A stretch of DNA of 64,000 bases from Dimorphilus gyrociliatus. Lineage: Eukaryota > Annelida > Polychaeta > Dinophilidae. Location: positions 2,404,504-2,468,503 of the forward strand of contig CAJFCJ010000003.1 in assembly GCA_904063045.1 (NCBI GenBank), written 5' to 3'. The position numbers and the translations under genes are program-made. The notes beneath the pieces are model-generated. The model did no database searches and had not been told where the DNA came from. It saw only the letters and a list, made by a program, of their open reading frames with translations. The number at the start of each line of letters is the position of its first letter. Positions within the stretch are counted from its first letter, which is position 1. Below, piece after piece: positions 36,750-48,556 of this stretch.

Positions 36750-39700
36750 TCAAACAATCCTCTTATAGATTCGCTGTTCGACAAATTGACAGAGGCAAGG
36801 AGCATTTTTAACATGCCTTGGTCTATGTGGAAGCTCAAGTTTTTTCGTTATTAACAAATTTATATATTCGCCGCTGAGGCTTAGCATCAGTTCTTCAGCT
36901 TGCGTCTGTAATTGATGAAACAATTGACGAAGAAAATATATTAATGACGTGGATGTAAACAAAATAAATGTATTTTACTCAAAGAAAAAAATACGCAAAG
37001 TGTTGTATATATATCTTTAGCATACACATACATATATTAGTGTACGTGCGATTATACATATATCTATAAACATATTTATGTAATTTATAGATATAATACA
37101 TATAGTATATATTGTATTTATATATATGTATATGTTAATTCACAAAAATAGTGTTTATAATATATATACAAAGAAACACATACAATTATATATTTATTAT
37201 TTATACTCGTATAAAAGAAAAGTATTTATATCATTGCGTGCTATACCATTATCATCAATGTCCAATAATCGATTTCATGTCCTTATGAAATATTGATTGG
37301 GTTATAAAACGAAAGGTTTAGGCCTAATTTGCCTTTACTTTTAACTTTTAAAAATATATTTAAAGAGAGAAAAAAAAACAAATATAAAATTTTATATTAA
37401 ATAGAAAAGTACGACTTAAGGTCGATATTAAAAACCTTTATAATATTTGAGATAAAGGATTCGTCGAATGAGGACAAGTAATATGTATTAATGAAATACT
37501 TTTTAAAAGTTTCATCTAAATATAGATGCTTTAATATGTCAAATAAATAGAAAAGTAAAAGAGATAAGATTCATTCTCTTCTTTTCTCCTAACAATAAAA
37601 AAGAATAATTAACAGTTTTTTCCTCTCTCTAAAAGCCCTTTAATCTTAAATACAATTGTACCAACCATCAGCGATCTATACATAAACTAAATAAAATAGA
37701 CTTAAAACAGCCTTGTTCATTATACTTGTATTAAATATGCACACTAATGTATTCTCATTTTACCTAAAATACTTGATATATATTAATATGTTCTTTCCTG
37801 ATTTTCTATTCTTAAGTAACGACTCTCTCTCTCTCTATAGTTAGTCATCTTAACTATTCCATTCCCACATCATTCTGTAACCTTCATTAAGAAGGTTATT
37901 ATTAAAACATAAAAAAATTCTATTCAAGCCGCACGACATCATTTGTTATTGTAAGAGGGATACTGCATAATACATTTGTCAACCTTAAAATAAAGCGATA
38001 ATTATTTTTAAATGGGTTTGTTAAAGAAGGGGAAAAAGGAACAAAAGAGAAAAGAAATAGGAGCGAAGAGAGAGAGAGAGAGGAAAAAAGGGAATGATAG
38101 GAAGAAAAGAAAAGATGATTAATTCCTCTCAAATGTTGGAAGGAAATGATAAAAAAAAGAAAATGTGTTAAATAGTATTGAAAATATTTTAATTCATCTG
38201 CTTGTTTAGTAGCGATTTTACATATACAATACTGTATATTAATATTTTATCTATGTTCATCTTGTTTTCTGGTGCTTATACTTTGTTAGAAAACATTTTT
38301 TATAATCATTTAAACTAAGCAATTATAACACTTTTAACGGAAACTTTTTTGAAATTATAATAAGTCTCTCTCACTCTCTCTTCCTCTCTCTTTCTGCTCA
38401 TCTCTGCACATTTAATCTTAATTAATTGATACTAACCTGAACTGCTGCGTTAGTTTGTCCATTTCCGAGTACTTTTGTCCTATCGTTAGCAGCTTCCACG
38501 TCTAGGTCGTGGCCGTTGCATTCCGTATTGGACGCTCTATTAGAGTAAGACCTCTCTTCCATGGCCATAGTTAATTCTTGCAAGTAGGCCTAAAGAACAG
38601 AATTTTGTATCACATATAAGGATTATTTGTATGAGTACAGTTTGTATGTTAATAAAATGATGATTGGCAGTGAAAGAAAGAGCGAAAGGGAGAGTATGGG
38701 GAGGGGTGGAGAGACGGGGAGAAAAACTTGTTACTATGACTACAGAAATTTATGTGATTCGACTGACAATGGCGTGTCGGGTGTAATTACTAGCGAATTT
38801 AAACGGAAGCGTGGTGGCGAATCGTAATGTGATATTTATTGCGGTCTTGTTTATATGTATATTGACTTATTTATCTCAGCTCAAAAATTAACTAGACAGT
38901 ACAAATTTGGAGCGACATTTATTCTATCTAAAACTTTCACTTTTTTGATCAACGCTTTTCATTAAAGGTGTTTACTATGTCATCAACGTAGTACAAGTAC
39001 ACTCTATGAATATTTAAACTCGTATATTTTCTATTCCTTCTTTCTAAGATTCATCATAATTAATTCTTTTATTAATAACAAAAGAAAAACTGTCTACAAA
39101 AACAATTCGATAGAATAAAAAGAGAAATTTCTACTCTGTCTCCTCTTTGTTTTCTTTCCAATTTGCATTAATAGATTCAAGTCTTTTATCAAGAAAGAAC
39201 TTCTCTTCTCTTCAAATTGATTTTTCAGTTTTTCTATCTCATCTTGGAAACAGAAGGAAAGAAAAATCGAAAACAGTAAAAACCATAATTATGTGAAAAT
39301 GACGAGTTAACTGATTTAATGGCAATCATTATGTGAATCATTAAGAAAAATCTGACATTGTTTTTATTCATTATCTAAAATACATTTAAAGATTATTGTC
39401 TTTGATATCTCTTCTTTTATGGGAAGAGAACATGTTATCATTTTATATATATTTATAAATATAATACTATCCCCCTCGATAGGTGTCACTACTTGCACTT
39501 TGTTTATCTTTTACTTCCAAAAGGTTTATTCTTGTAAAGTAAATCGTTTAAGGAAAAAAACGAAATTGTCCTGAACTATAAAGATGATAAATAAACGAGG
39601 TTGATTACATTCTTAATCAAAGGGGAGCAAAGATGGCGCTATAGTGAAAAAACTAGCTCAATAGCCTATAATTTTGGCGTATGGAAAGAAATAGTGTATA

Positions 39701-42700
39701 GTATAAAGCTAAAATCAATGTAATACTTTCCAGATATTAACTAGGAGAAATTATTATCAAATGGCTAATAAATAAACTTACCAAACATGGTCCGAATTCA
39801 AAGTAGAATACATGCAGCTAATATGAAAAAAAGTTAAAGTTAAGGTTAAAACTTCCGATTATAAATAATATATTTTTTCTCTTTTCTCTCCTCTCTTTAC
39901 CATAAGTTAATCGATATTGTATTAGTGTATTGAACAGTGGGAGTTTTATCGAATGGCAATCGCCCCCGTCAAAGACCGTTGTTCATTAAATGGCTCTTTC
40001 TGATCTATTAAGTCGATAAAGCGCGGAGGCGAAAAAAATTGATGGGATTTATCAGATTTTAGAACATCGAAATAAAATAGAAAAAGGATACGTAATATTT
40101 GTTGCAGTCTGCTATACCCAAATTTTCAATACCCGCTAATAAGTTGTATTTAACTAGCGTGGAATTGACTTGAGTTAAGTGTTTGTAGGTTGCCTCTTTC
40201 ATCTGTAATAAAACGTTTTTTTCTATAATAAAGAGACAAAACAGGGTTAAACATGCCTAAAGAATTATAACATTATCACGTTATTTTAATATAGCCTATC
40301 CACTCTTTACATGCATATCTCTTTAACAATATCAATCTTTTCCTCTGATAAAACGTTGGACAAGTGAAAGGATAAAGATAGAGATTCGCGCCTATAAATA
40401 ATAAAAAGAATGAGAGATTTGAAAAAGGGGAAAAAGATTCTAAAAGGATAGAAGAATAGTTTTTTTGCTTTTATAGAGTGGAAAAGTGTCGAAAACTGCT
40501 TTGCGCTTAACTTAAAAAAAGCTATCAATTTATGCGGGGGGAGGAGGAAATTTACGTTAGAAGAGATATCGAGTAAAACGATAGTACTCAGTAATTGATA
40601 TAAAAATAAAATGGGTGAAAATAATTAGATGACTAAAAGCATTTTTCCCTAAAAAATATGTGCAAATCTATCCTATATTATTCTTATTATTTGAATGTGA
40701 TATATATAAGCTATATACAATATTCAGTCTGTACTATATATGCATTAATTACTGCAATCTCCAGTATAGTGTATATTCGCTATTCTGTGAAATTTATTGC
40801 ACTATTTTAACTGCAAAGTTTCTTCTACTGCCCCATCTCTCTTTTTATATAAATATATATCTACCAATTCTCTATCTCTCTCTCTCTTTCTGTTTTTCTC
40901 TCTTTATCTCTTCTCTCTGCCTCTTTCTCTTTTATATCTCCAGTCTTTCTTTCCAAGTCTCTCTTGCCTTGTCCGTCTCCATCCTTTTCGTCCCTACCTC
41001 TTTCTCTATTTTATCTGATGTCTTTTTTCAAACTCTCTATCTCTGTCCTGTATAATATCGATGAAGTAATCCGAAATGAATTAATAACGTATTCTTCATT
41101 ACAAATGCCCTCTAACGGTTCTTTTTCTATGTAAACAAAGCAGGCTTATATAATTATTTAGCACTATTTCTGGCATTCCCGTGATAATTTGAGAAGATTT
41201 AACTCAGAGAGATAGAGAAACATGGAGCTATGGAGAGAGAGGCAAACAGATAGACAGACGAATAGAGATACACAAAGGGGAAAAAAGGGATATAAACAAT
41301 GGGATAAAGTGGGAGTTAAGGCTAGAGAAGAATGTAAATATGTAAATCTGAAATATCATTATTGTTAATGATTGATACGGAATATTTATATAGTTTATTT
41401 ATTGATAAATTAATAAGCATGCAAGGAAGAAATGATAAAAATCGTTGAATTTATCTATGACAATTTGTGAGGATCTATTTTTTTTCTCTTTTATTCCCTG
41501 TAGATAATTTAAGATAATACGAACCTTACGCCTAGAGATATGTGTGATAACCATATAAACGGTAAGAATGCACAACCAGACTATAGCACCATGAACAATT
41601 TCAACCCCTGCTAACCCAGTGGATTTGGGAAGAAAGAAACGCTCTATGGCTGGTACGAGTGTTAGACAGAGTAGCAATAATATGCCGAACGTTACTATTG
41701 CCAAAGGCATATTATAGCACCAAACGTGACAAGTAAATTTAGCATCCGACATTAATTCGTTCACAACATCCTGCCACTCGTCGATTGGTATCTATTTTGA
41801 AGGATATATATTTTTAAAACAGACGAAAAGTTCATAGGTGATTTCTTAATTAAGGATACAGAGAAGATGAAAAGGGCAAATAAGCTTAACTATTAATTAA
41901 TTTAATAGAATTTGTAGAATAATTTAACCTGTATTCCATTTAGTGGCAACTCTTCCGGAAGTTTATCGGTTTCGATTAATTCTCTACCGCAAAACCGCCA
42001 CCGAGATTTAATGCTGACTAACAGATGTCCCGTTTGCAAATCTGCAATTGTCGAAAAGAGAAAAATAGTTGGCTAGCTGTGCAACAACGATAAGTTTAAT
42101 GCGATCGTCTTTACAGGCGGAAAAATACGATTACGCAATTTGCGAATTTGATATGTGTGTATCTGTGATATTAGTATATAATATATTAAATATCTAAAAC
42201 AGTCTTTTAGGTATAAAAACATAAGAAGTAGATAACCTAGAAAACTACTTGTCATCTCAACGATCTTTTTTTCCTTCGAGATCTACGAAAAGTGCATAGA
42301 CTGAAACTTCTTGTTGAAAAGAATTTCACTTAAATTTTCTGTCATTATTTTCTTAAAAAAAAGTCAATCAAGTGCATAATGGAGGACAAAGTTCTCATTT
42401 TCCGCCCCTGTCCATAATCTTGTCATATTTTTTTTTTGCTTATGACCCTCTCTATTCTCTTCTTTTTCATCCAATAAGCTTTTTATTTGAAAAAATTAAA
42501 AAGATTACACTTATAATCGTTGTCTTCCCTCGATCGTGTAATATCTGACACAAAGTTTCCCCATATTACGGATATCTTACATTGTTAATGTTTTTGTAAA
42601 ATCCCCTTTTTATCTACGAATAAGAAAGGCTTCTAAATTCCAAAGAGAAACAGTATTGGCTTATTTTATCTATTGATAATTCTTTCAGTCTCTTTTCGAT

Positions 42701-45700
42701 TTTTGTCTTCATCACATGTTAAAGCTACTTTTCTTGCCAAACTAGGTTTTTTGTAACGTATAATTATAGATACTGTATGTATGAATATTTACTATTCTTT
42801 CTTTTTTGGAGATGGGAGGAAATTTAGTTACTATTTTCTTCTCTCATCCCCCTAGCAGATAAAGAGAAGCCTCCCACTAGGCAAACTTTCGCTTAATCGC
42901 CGCCAAATCCAATTTTCATCAAAACCTCAAATATAAAATCGTCCCAAGTATAAAATAAGATTATTTAACGTACCGCTGCTTACTCCTAGCATAGATATCG
43001 AACCAGATATTAAAGTTTGTTCAGTTGTTGGCGTCTCGGCTGTTGAAATACAATTGAATTAATAATAATTATAAAGTATAATTAAGTCTAATCAATGTAA
43101 ACAGATGAGATTTTATTAAAAAACAGAGGGATTTTCCCAACAAAGTTCAAGGTTGTATTTATATATTATGATATTAACTATTGCATGACGTATTTATACA
43201 GTATATTTAGGAAAAAGGATGAATTAAGGACCAATCGAATATGTGTAAAAGTGTTGAATAAAAATTAATTTTCATGATTAAGTGGCTTAGTAAGGAAAGA
43301 GAAATTAAGAGGATTAAAAGAATATATAGGCGATTAATCTTTTAAAGTATTCGCTGCTAACGTTTTTCAATAAAACCGTTCAATCATACTAAACCACCTT
43401 TTATACCTTTCGTTTAATTTAATTGATGTGATATAATTAATTTATAATCATAATGAATAAGATAGTCTAAGTATTATCTTCCAAGAAAATAAGGAGAAAA
43501 TCGTAACGTCATTAATTTGTAAAGTAGAAAATAAATTAAAGAATATCGAATGAGTTTAACCTACTCGTCAGAGACTTATCTTACGTGTTTAGAATAAATA
43601 TGAGCTATTTTGATGTTTATAAAGATCTGGATCAATTTTTTTCGTCTCTCGTAAAGACGCCACATTATGTAAAAATTTCTCTACCGTTTAATCAGGGACG
43701 CTTATTTTGTATTCTCAATTTGGAAGACATTTCTTTCCTTTCTCAAGATTTTTTTAGCTGTTTGTCTTTCGGAAAGTTACTTTGTTTTTTTTTTGCTTAT
43801 ACTTACAACCAGTGCAGATAGCATTAACAAGTTTCCACCACCAATCCTTTTCAAATGCCGCGTCTATACACCTGAAATCGGCAAGTGACGCCGGTAAGTC
43901 ACATTTCTGCAGTCTAACTACTAAAGCATCATTGTTGGTGAATAATCTTTCAACCAATATCCAAGTTTTGTTTAAAAAATCAGGAGAAATGACTACAACC
44001 GATCTTAGAGATTTCTTCATACCATTCTCAATAGCTTCAGAGGAATAAGGTTCTGACGGATCAAGATCTCTCTCGGATGAACAACAGCGTAAATTGCAGG
44101 CTTCCAATTTATTAATAACAGATAATACCCAATCCCTATCGTTATCATCATAGATGAAGAACGCATGATATCTTAGGTTATTTGTGAGGAATGGAAGACG
44201 TAACTGTATAGAAATAAAGATATAGGATTTAATCGTTGGAAGAAAATAGTAATTTTTTTAATTCCAATCCTTCTGTCCATTTGACCCTCCCTTCTCAATA
44301 GTTGAGAAGTAATCGAGATAAGAGGGAAATTTAGCGTACGAAATGTCTTACGAAGGGGGTTTTAGCGTCTACCCAGCATTTGGTTTCAGCCTATTGCTGA
44401 GTCTACTGAGACCCCTCTCATCGTACGAGTGGCGGTTGACTTCAAAGCCTCCCTTAGTCGCTAAAACCTGATTCAATTGAATCCAAAACGTCTTAAAAAC
44501 AATTGTTTTCTTCTGTTTGTAAAGTAAACTCAAATTCTAAATAATCCAAGAAAAGTAAGCTAAGTCTAAGAATTCACTAAATAGTTAAGTCCTATTGAAA
44601 AGGGGGATAAGATCTTCATTTTCTCAAATTTTCCATTTTTGCACGAGTGTTGGTAAACTAAATTCGTTACTCTGATTAACTGAACGTGAAAATGCAGGTA
44701 ATTCAATCCCGAAAAATGGCTTTAAACACTTCTAAAGTTCTTTTTAAGATAGACCTTTTGATGAAAAAAACTGGAAAGCAGTTGTAAATGTTAAAGGGTA
44801 CACTGGCTTTAAAAACCGAGTTGGATAGACGACAGAAATCGAATAAGAGCCCTCTTTTTGTAAGGGTAAAAATATATGCGGATCTAGGTACCCTGTACAG
44901 CTGTTGTAGAGTGGTAAGAATTGATCGGTTATTGGTAAAAGATACTTTTTATTCTTTCTCCTATTTTATTTTTAAATGAGTTTTATATAAAGAGATTTTT
45001 AAAGCTTCAATTAGATTTCTATCTTTTGATCTAAATCATCAAAGAAACATTCGTTAAAAGTTTAAAATTATACAAATTTATTCATAATTAATATTTAAAA
45101 CAATAGCAAGCGAAACTTGTTATTGCCTTAGGAATTCTTTTTACCAATAAATAAGACAACCTTCTTTCCAGGTAATAATTATAACTGTTTCTGATAATGG
45201 CTGTTACCTTAATTTTTTAAACTTGAGTCCTTTTCTGAAAACTACGTAACACATGAGACATAATTTCATAATCTCAAACTAGTATATATTTTTCCCTCTT
45301 ATTAAATTGGCGCTCGTATTTTTCTTATTTAACTAGTAAGAAAGTTAATAGGGGGCTAAAATGTTATATAGCCTCTTACGTAGCCAACGGCAACGATTTT
45401 CTTCATCTTTGAATTCCCAGTCTCCACACTACTCCCTTCCTCCCTCTTTCCCTCCCTCACTCCTCCCACTGTCTTTTTCTACGCACACCCTTTTTCTCTC
45501 TCGTTCTTTTTTTATATTGGTATATTTTCCTTTCTTTTCACGCTTGCTTGTTTTCTTCCATTCGATCCCTCCACCCCTTAGACGTTCTGTCTCATTTTGT
45601 CTATCAAAGTCTTTTTAACGTAACGTACAGGATTATCTATAAGAAAATTACGCGTCTTAATTGACAAAGATGCTCTTGCGTTTTCTTCGAGCGTAATTAA

Positions 45701-48556
45701 TATATAATATCATCTTCCTAACTTTTACTGTAATTCATATTATATCTTGACCTTTTGAAAAAACTCGTCGCAGAAGTTCTAATAGTGCTACGCTCAATAA
45801 GTGTACCAATTTTTGGACATTTCTTTAATTAGTATTTGTATGTACCGTATTTCAATCAATTAATTTAAATTTCATTCGCAGAAATAAACTAGAGAAACAA
45901 ATTTTTATCAGTTGGTAAAAGTGAATGGAAGATGACTATAGAAAGAGAAAATGAGAGGAGGAAAAGTCTATAACCTTGGCTCCTGTTTTTTCTTTTTAAC
46001 TAGAAATAGTATATTTCCGAGTTGAATTTCTTCTTTAGAAGCTCGATTAGAAGAGGAAATGAAAATATTTGAAAATTTTGAAACTAAAGTAGTCTATCAA
46101 TTAGTTAGAAAAACATTTAAAACAAATAAAAAATCAACGCAAAATAATGACAAACTGTCAAAAGTCTGAGCAGGAAAGAGTTCTGATTGTATTTACACCC
46201 ATAGGCTATATCAATCATTCAAACCATTCATTCATTCTCCCACTCTTTTCGTATTTCATCAAAGAATCACACTTAAAATTCTTGCCGTTCTCCTTTCATG
46301 ATTTTTCTTCACAATGTATTGTTCTCAGAAATGGAATTAACTGTGGGAAATCAGTCGTGGGAAACAAGAGAGATTCGGTCCTAAGACAGTAAGCTTTCCA
46401 GAAATCCCTAATTACTTTTATAAATACTTTACCTCCCCTACAGAAATCTTCCGCTATCAAATTCTTTATGTAATAAATAAACTTGAGGAAAAATGTTATT
46501 CAAATGAATAATTAATTATTCATAAATATTAATTAAATTTATAAGGAAAACTTTTTGTCTTGGGTTATTGTTGACAAACAGCTAAATTAGATTTACTATA
46601 TAAAATTAGTAATTTATCTATAAATTTAAAAGGTTACAGCCTCTTTTGCCCTAGTCTCCTTTTACTCTCCTTTCCTTTATCCTCTTTGCTCCTTCACCTC
46701 ATTTTACATTCTTATAAATAATTCATGAAAAATTTTCTTTTACTTATCTAATAAATATATTTCAACTACAGGAAACTATATATAATATAGTTCGAATATT
46801 CGATTTTGCAGTTTGGCACTATCAACTAGATTAAGGACAAACTATTTAGCAATTTTTCAATGACTTTTGCAAGTTCCTCTATTATTATTATTATTATTAT
46901 TATTATTGTTATTCGACCTTGAAAATTTATTACCATTATTCAAATCCCAACTGGAACATATTTACCCACATTTAATTTGATATTTATAGTCTTAGACAAA
47001 CAATGTATGCAGTGCACATACACATCATAAGTATATATATAATATTGAGTGTACGTGTCCTGGAGCTATAACATTATGACGCAATATATTTAACTTTCAC
47101 TAAAGATTTCAATCACTACATGTGTGTATTGAAAAAAAACTGATAATTACAAACCATCCGATTCTGTTCCACCCTCAAACGAATAAATGCATTGTAACGG
47201 TTTAGAATTTATTATCGATTTGTATTATTCTACTTTCTGATGGAAGGTTTGATAACGAAAAAGAGTAAAAGGAAATAAAAGGCTTCTATTTTTTCTTTCT
47301 AAATAATAACTAGATGGAACCCTAAAATCATATGTTCTTATTTATTATTAATACGTGGAATAGTAACTCTTTCAAGTTTGTCCCATCTGTCTGAGTGTTT
47401 ATTGAAATATCGGTATATATCAACTATCAGACTTAATTACATAAAAGATTAAACCTGACCCTATTAGTATTACCTGTTTATATTTATATACATATAAATA
47501 TATATATATATATATATACAGTATACATTTATATAGTATATCTTATAGAATAGTTTGTTTTTATCTGATTTGTCTCTGTTTTTTTTTCTTTTTTTTTACA
47601 AAACTTCATAAAAAACAACGATTAAACATTTCGAAAACAAAAAAAAAAATAAAAATAAAATGGGAACACAAACATAACAAAAACACAACAAAAAGAGAAA
47701 AGAATTCTTTATTATCTTACTAATTGATATGTGAGTGTTGGAAATATATTAATAGCTAAATAATTATTCGTCTGCTATTCGGTTCTATTTTATTTTCACA
47801 AATAATTAATTTTGTAATATACTCTTCTTTATTTTTTTTCTATTATCGATCAATAGAAGAAACTAACAAATTAGCAATTGAAAATTTTAATAGATAATAA
47901 TGTTTCTTTCTCTCTTTTTGCGGTTGTTAAGGGATTTACTGCTAATTAGTAGGAGAATCTAATAGATTAATAGATAATAGATATATATATATATACTCTT
48001 TAATGAAATTATTTATTGCTTTTCGTTTTTATCGATAGGTTAGGGATGAGTATCATACAAGGTGTGAGATTCAGTTATACAATTCCTTTGTAATTTTAAC
48101 ATTATTGTGCATCAACAGGTTAGTCTATCTCTTATATTTATAGTATATTAAAATACATATATGAACGCTTGAATAGACGTATTGGCTCTTAGCCAAACGT
48201 ATAATTAATTCTCGCTCTAAATAATAAAAGAAAATTATTGTATAAACTCGTACCTTTCCTGGCATCTTCAGACCGGAGTTAGGACGGAACGGAAAGTCCA
48301 AGTTGAGCGTTAATTTCGAACGTAGTTGCTTAGTAGATTCCGAATTTGAGATAAAAGTCGATTCGATTTCCTTTTCTACATCTTCGTTTTTAGAGTCTAA
48401 TCTTTCTAAAGATAGATTTTCAAATGTCTGCCATTCCTTTTCATCCGTATTATCCATGTCTGATTTCAAAGCTGTATATTTACACTGCACGGTGTTCGAA
48501 TTGTCACTGGCTATCGAATTCATCGACAGATGGCGTCGTGGAGATAGAAGAGCCAT
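36750..48556 (-). CDS. TIR domain fused to TMEM268
   Basis: Predicted membrane protein of about 533 residues. Exons (minus order): 48556-48254, 44203-43807, 43039-42974, 42041-41929, 41791-41525, 40202-40092, 39817-39782, 38589-38437 and 36905-36750; every join keeps phase. Exon 1 is an acidic Ser-rich lead (about 100 residues). Exon 2 is a TIR domain: box 1 LRYHAFFIYDDNDRDW, BB-loop region CCSSERDLDPSEPYSSEAI, box 2 continuation RSVVVISPDFLNKTWI and box 3-like WWWKLV. Exons 3-9 match TMEM268 along its length: GHLLVSIKSR, a helix pair at about 322-341 and 353-373, LHVFYFEFGPCL, and the C-terminal GEYINLLITKKL..APCLCQFVE. Human TMEM268 lacks a TIR. The 4-kb intron after exon 1 is the weakest link, and two neighbouring genes remain possible, though the TIR exon ends in a donor that fits exon 3. 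Function is unknown; TIR points to innate signalling or NAD cleavage. Confidence 0.75.
44358..44468. ncRNA. Inverted-repeat element, possible structured RNA
   Basis: GGTTTTAGCGTCTA (44358-44371) and TAGTCGCTAAAACC (44455-44468) pair in 13 of 14 positions across an 83-nt interior. Inside lie a smaller stem, TCAGC-ctatt-GCTGA, and the palindrome TCGTACGA. The element is more GC-rich than its surroundings and lies in the first intron of the TIR-TMEM268 gene, just upstream of the TIR exon. It could be an intron-hosted RNA or a small fold-back element; strand and identity are not known. Confidence 0.35.
46880..46914 (+). repeat. ATT trinucleotide microsatellite
   Basis: About ten ATT units with one interruption, inside the first intron of the TIR-TMEM268 gene. 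Confidence 0.85.

Noticed and set aside
40660-41055. Plus-strand open frame of about 130 codons rich in Leu, Ser and Phe
   Set aside because: It arises from a CT-rich low-complexity tract inside a TIR-TMEM268 intron; the residue mix is what CT repeats encode.
43782-44048. Plus-strand open frame opposite the TIR exon
   Set aside because: It is the antisense shadow of the TIR exon, whose minus-strand frame has a clear domain pattern and matched splice phases.
45361-45618. Plus-strand open frame rich in Pro, Ser and Phe
   Set aside because: It is again a pyrimidine-rich low-complexity tract in an intron, without splice sites or family pattern.
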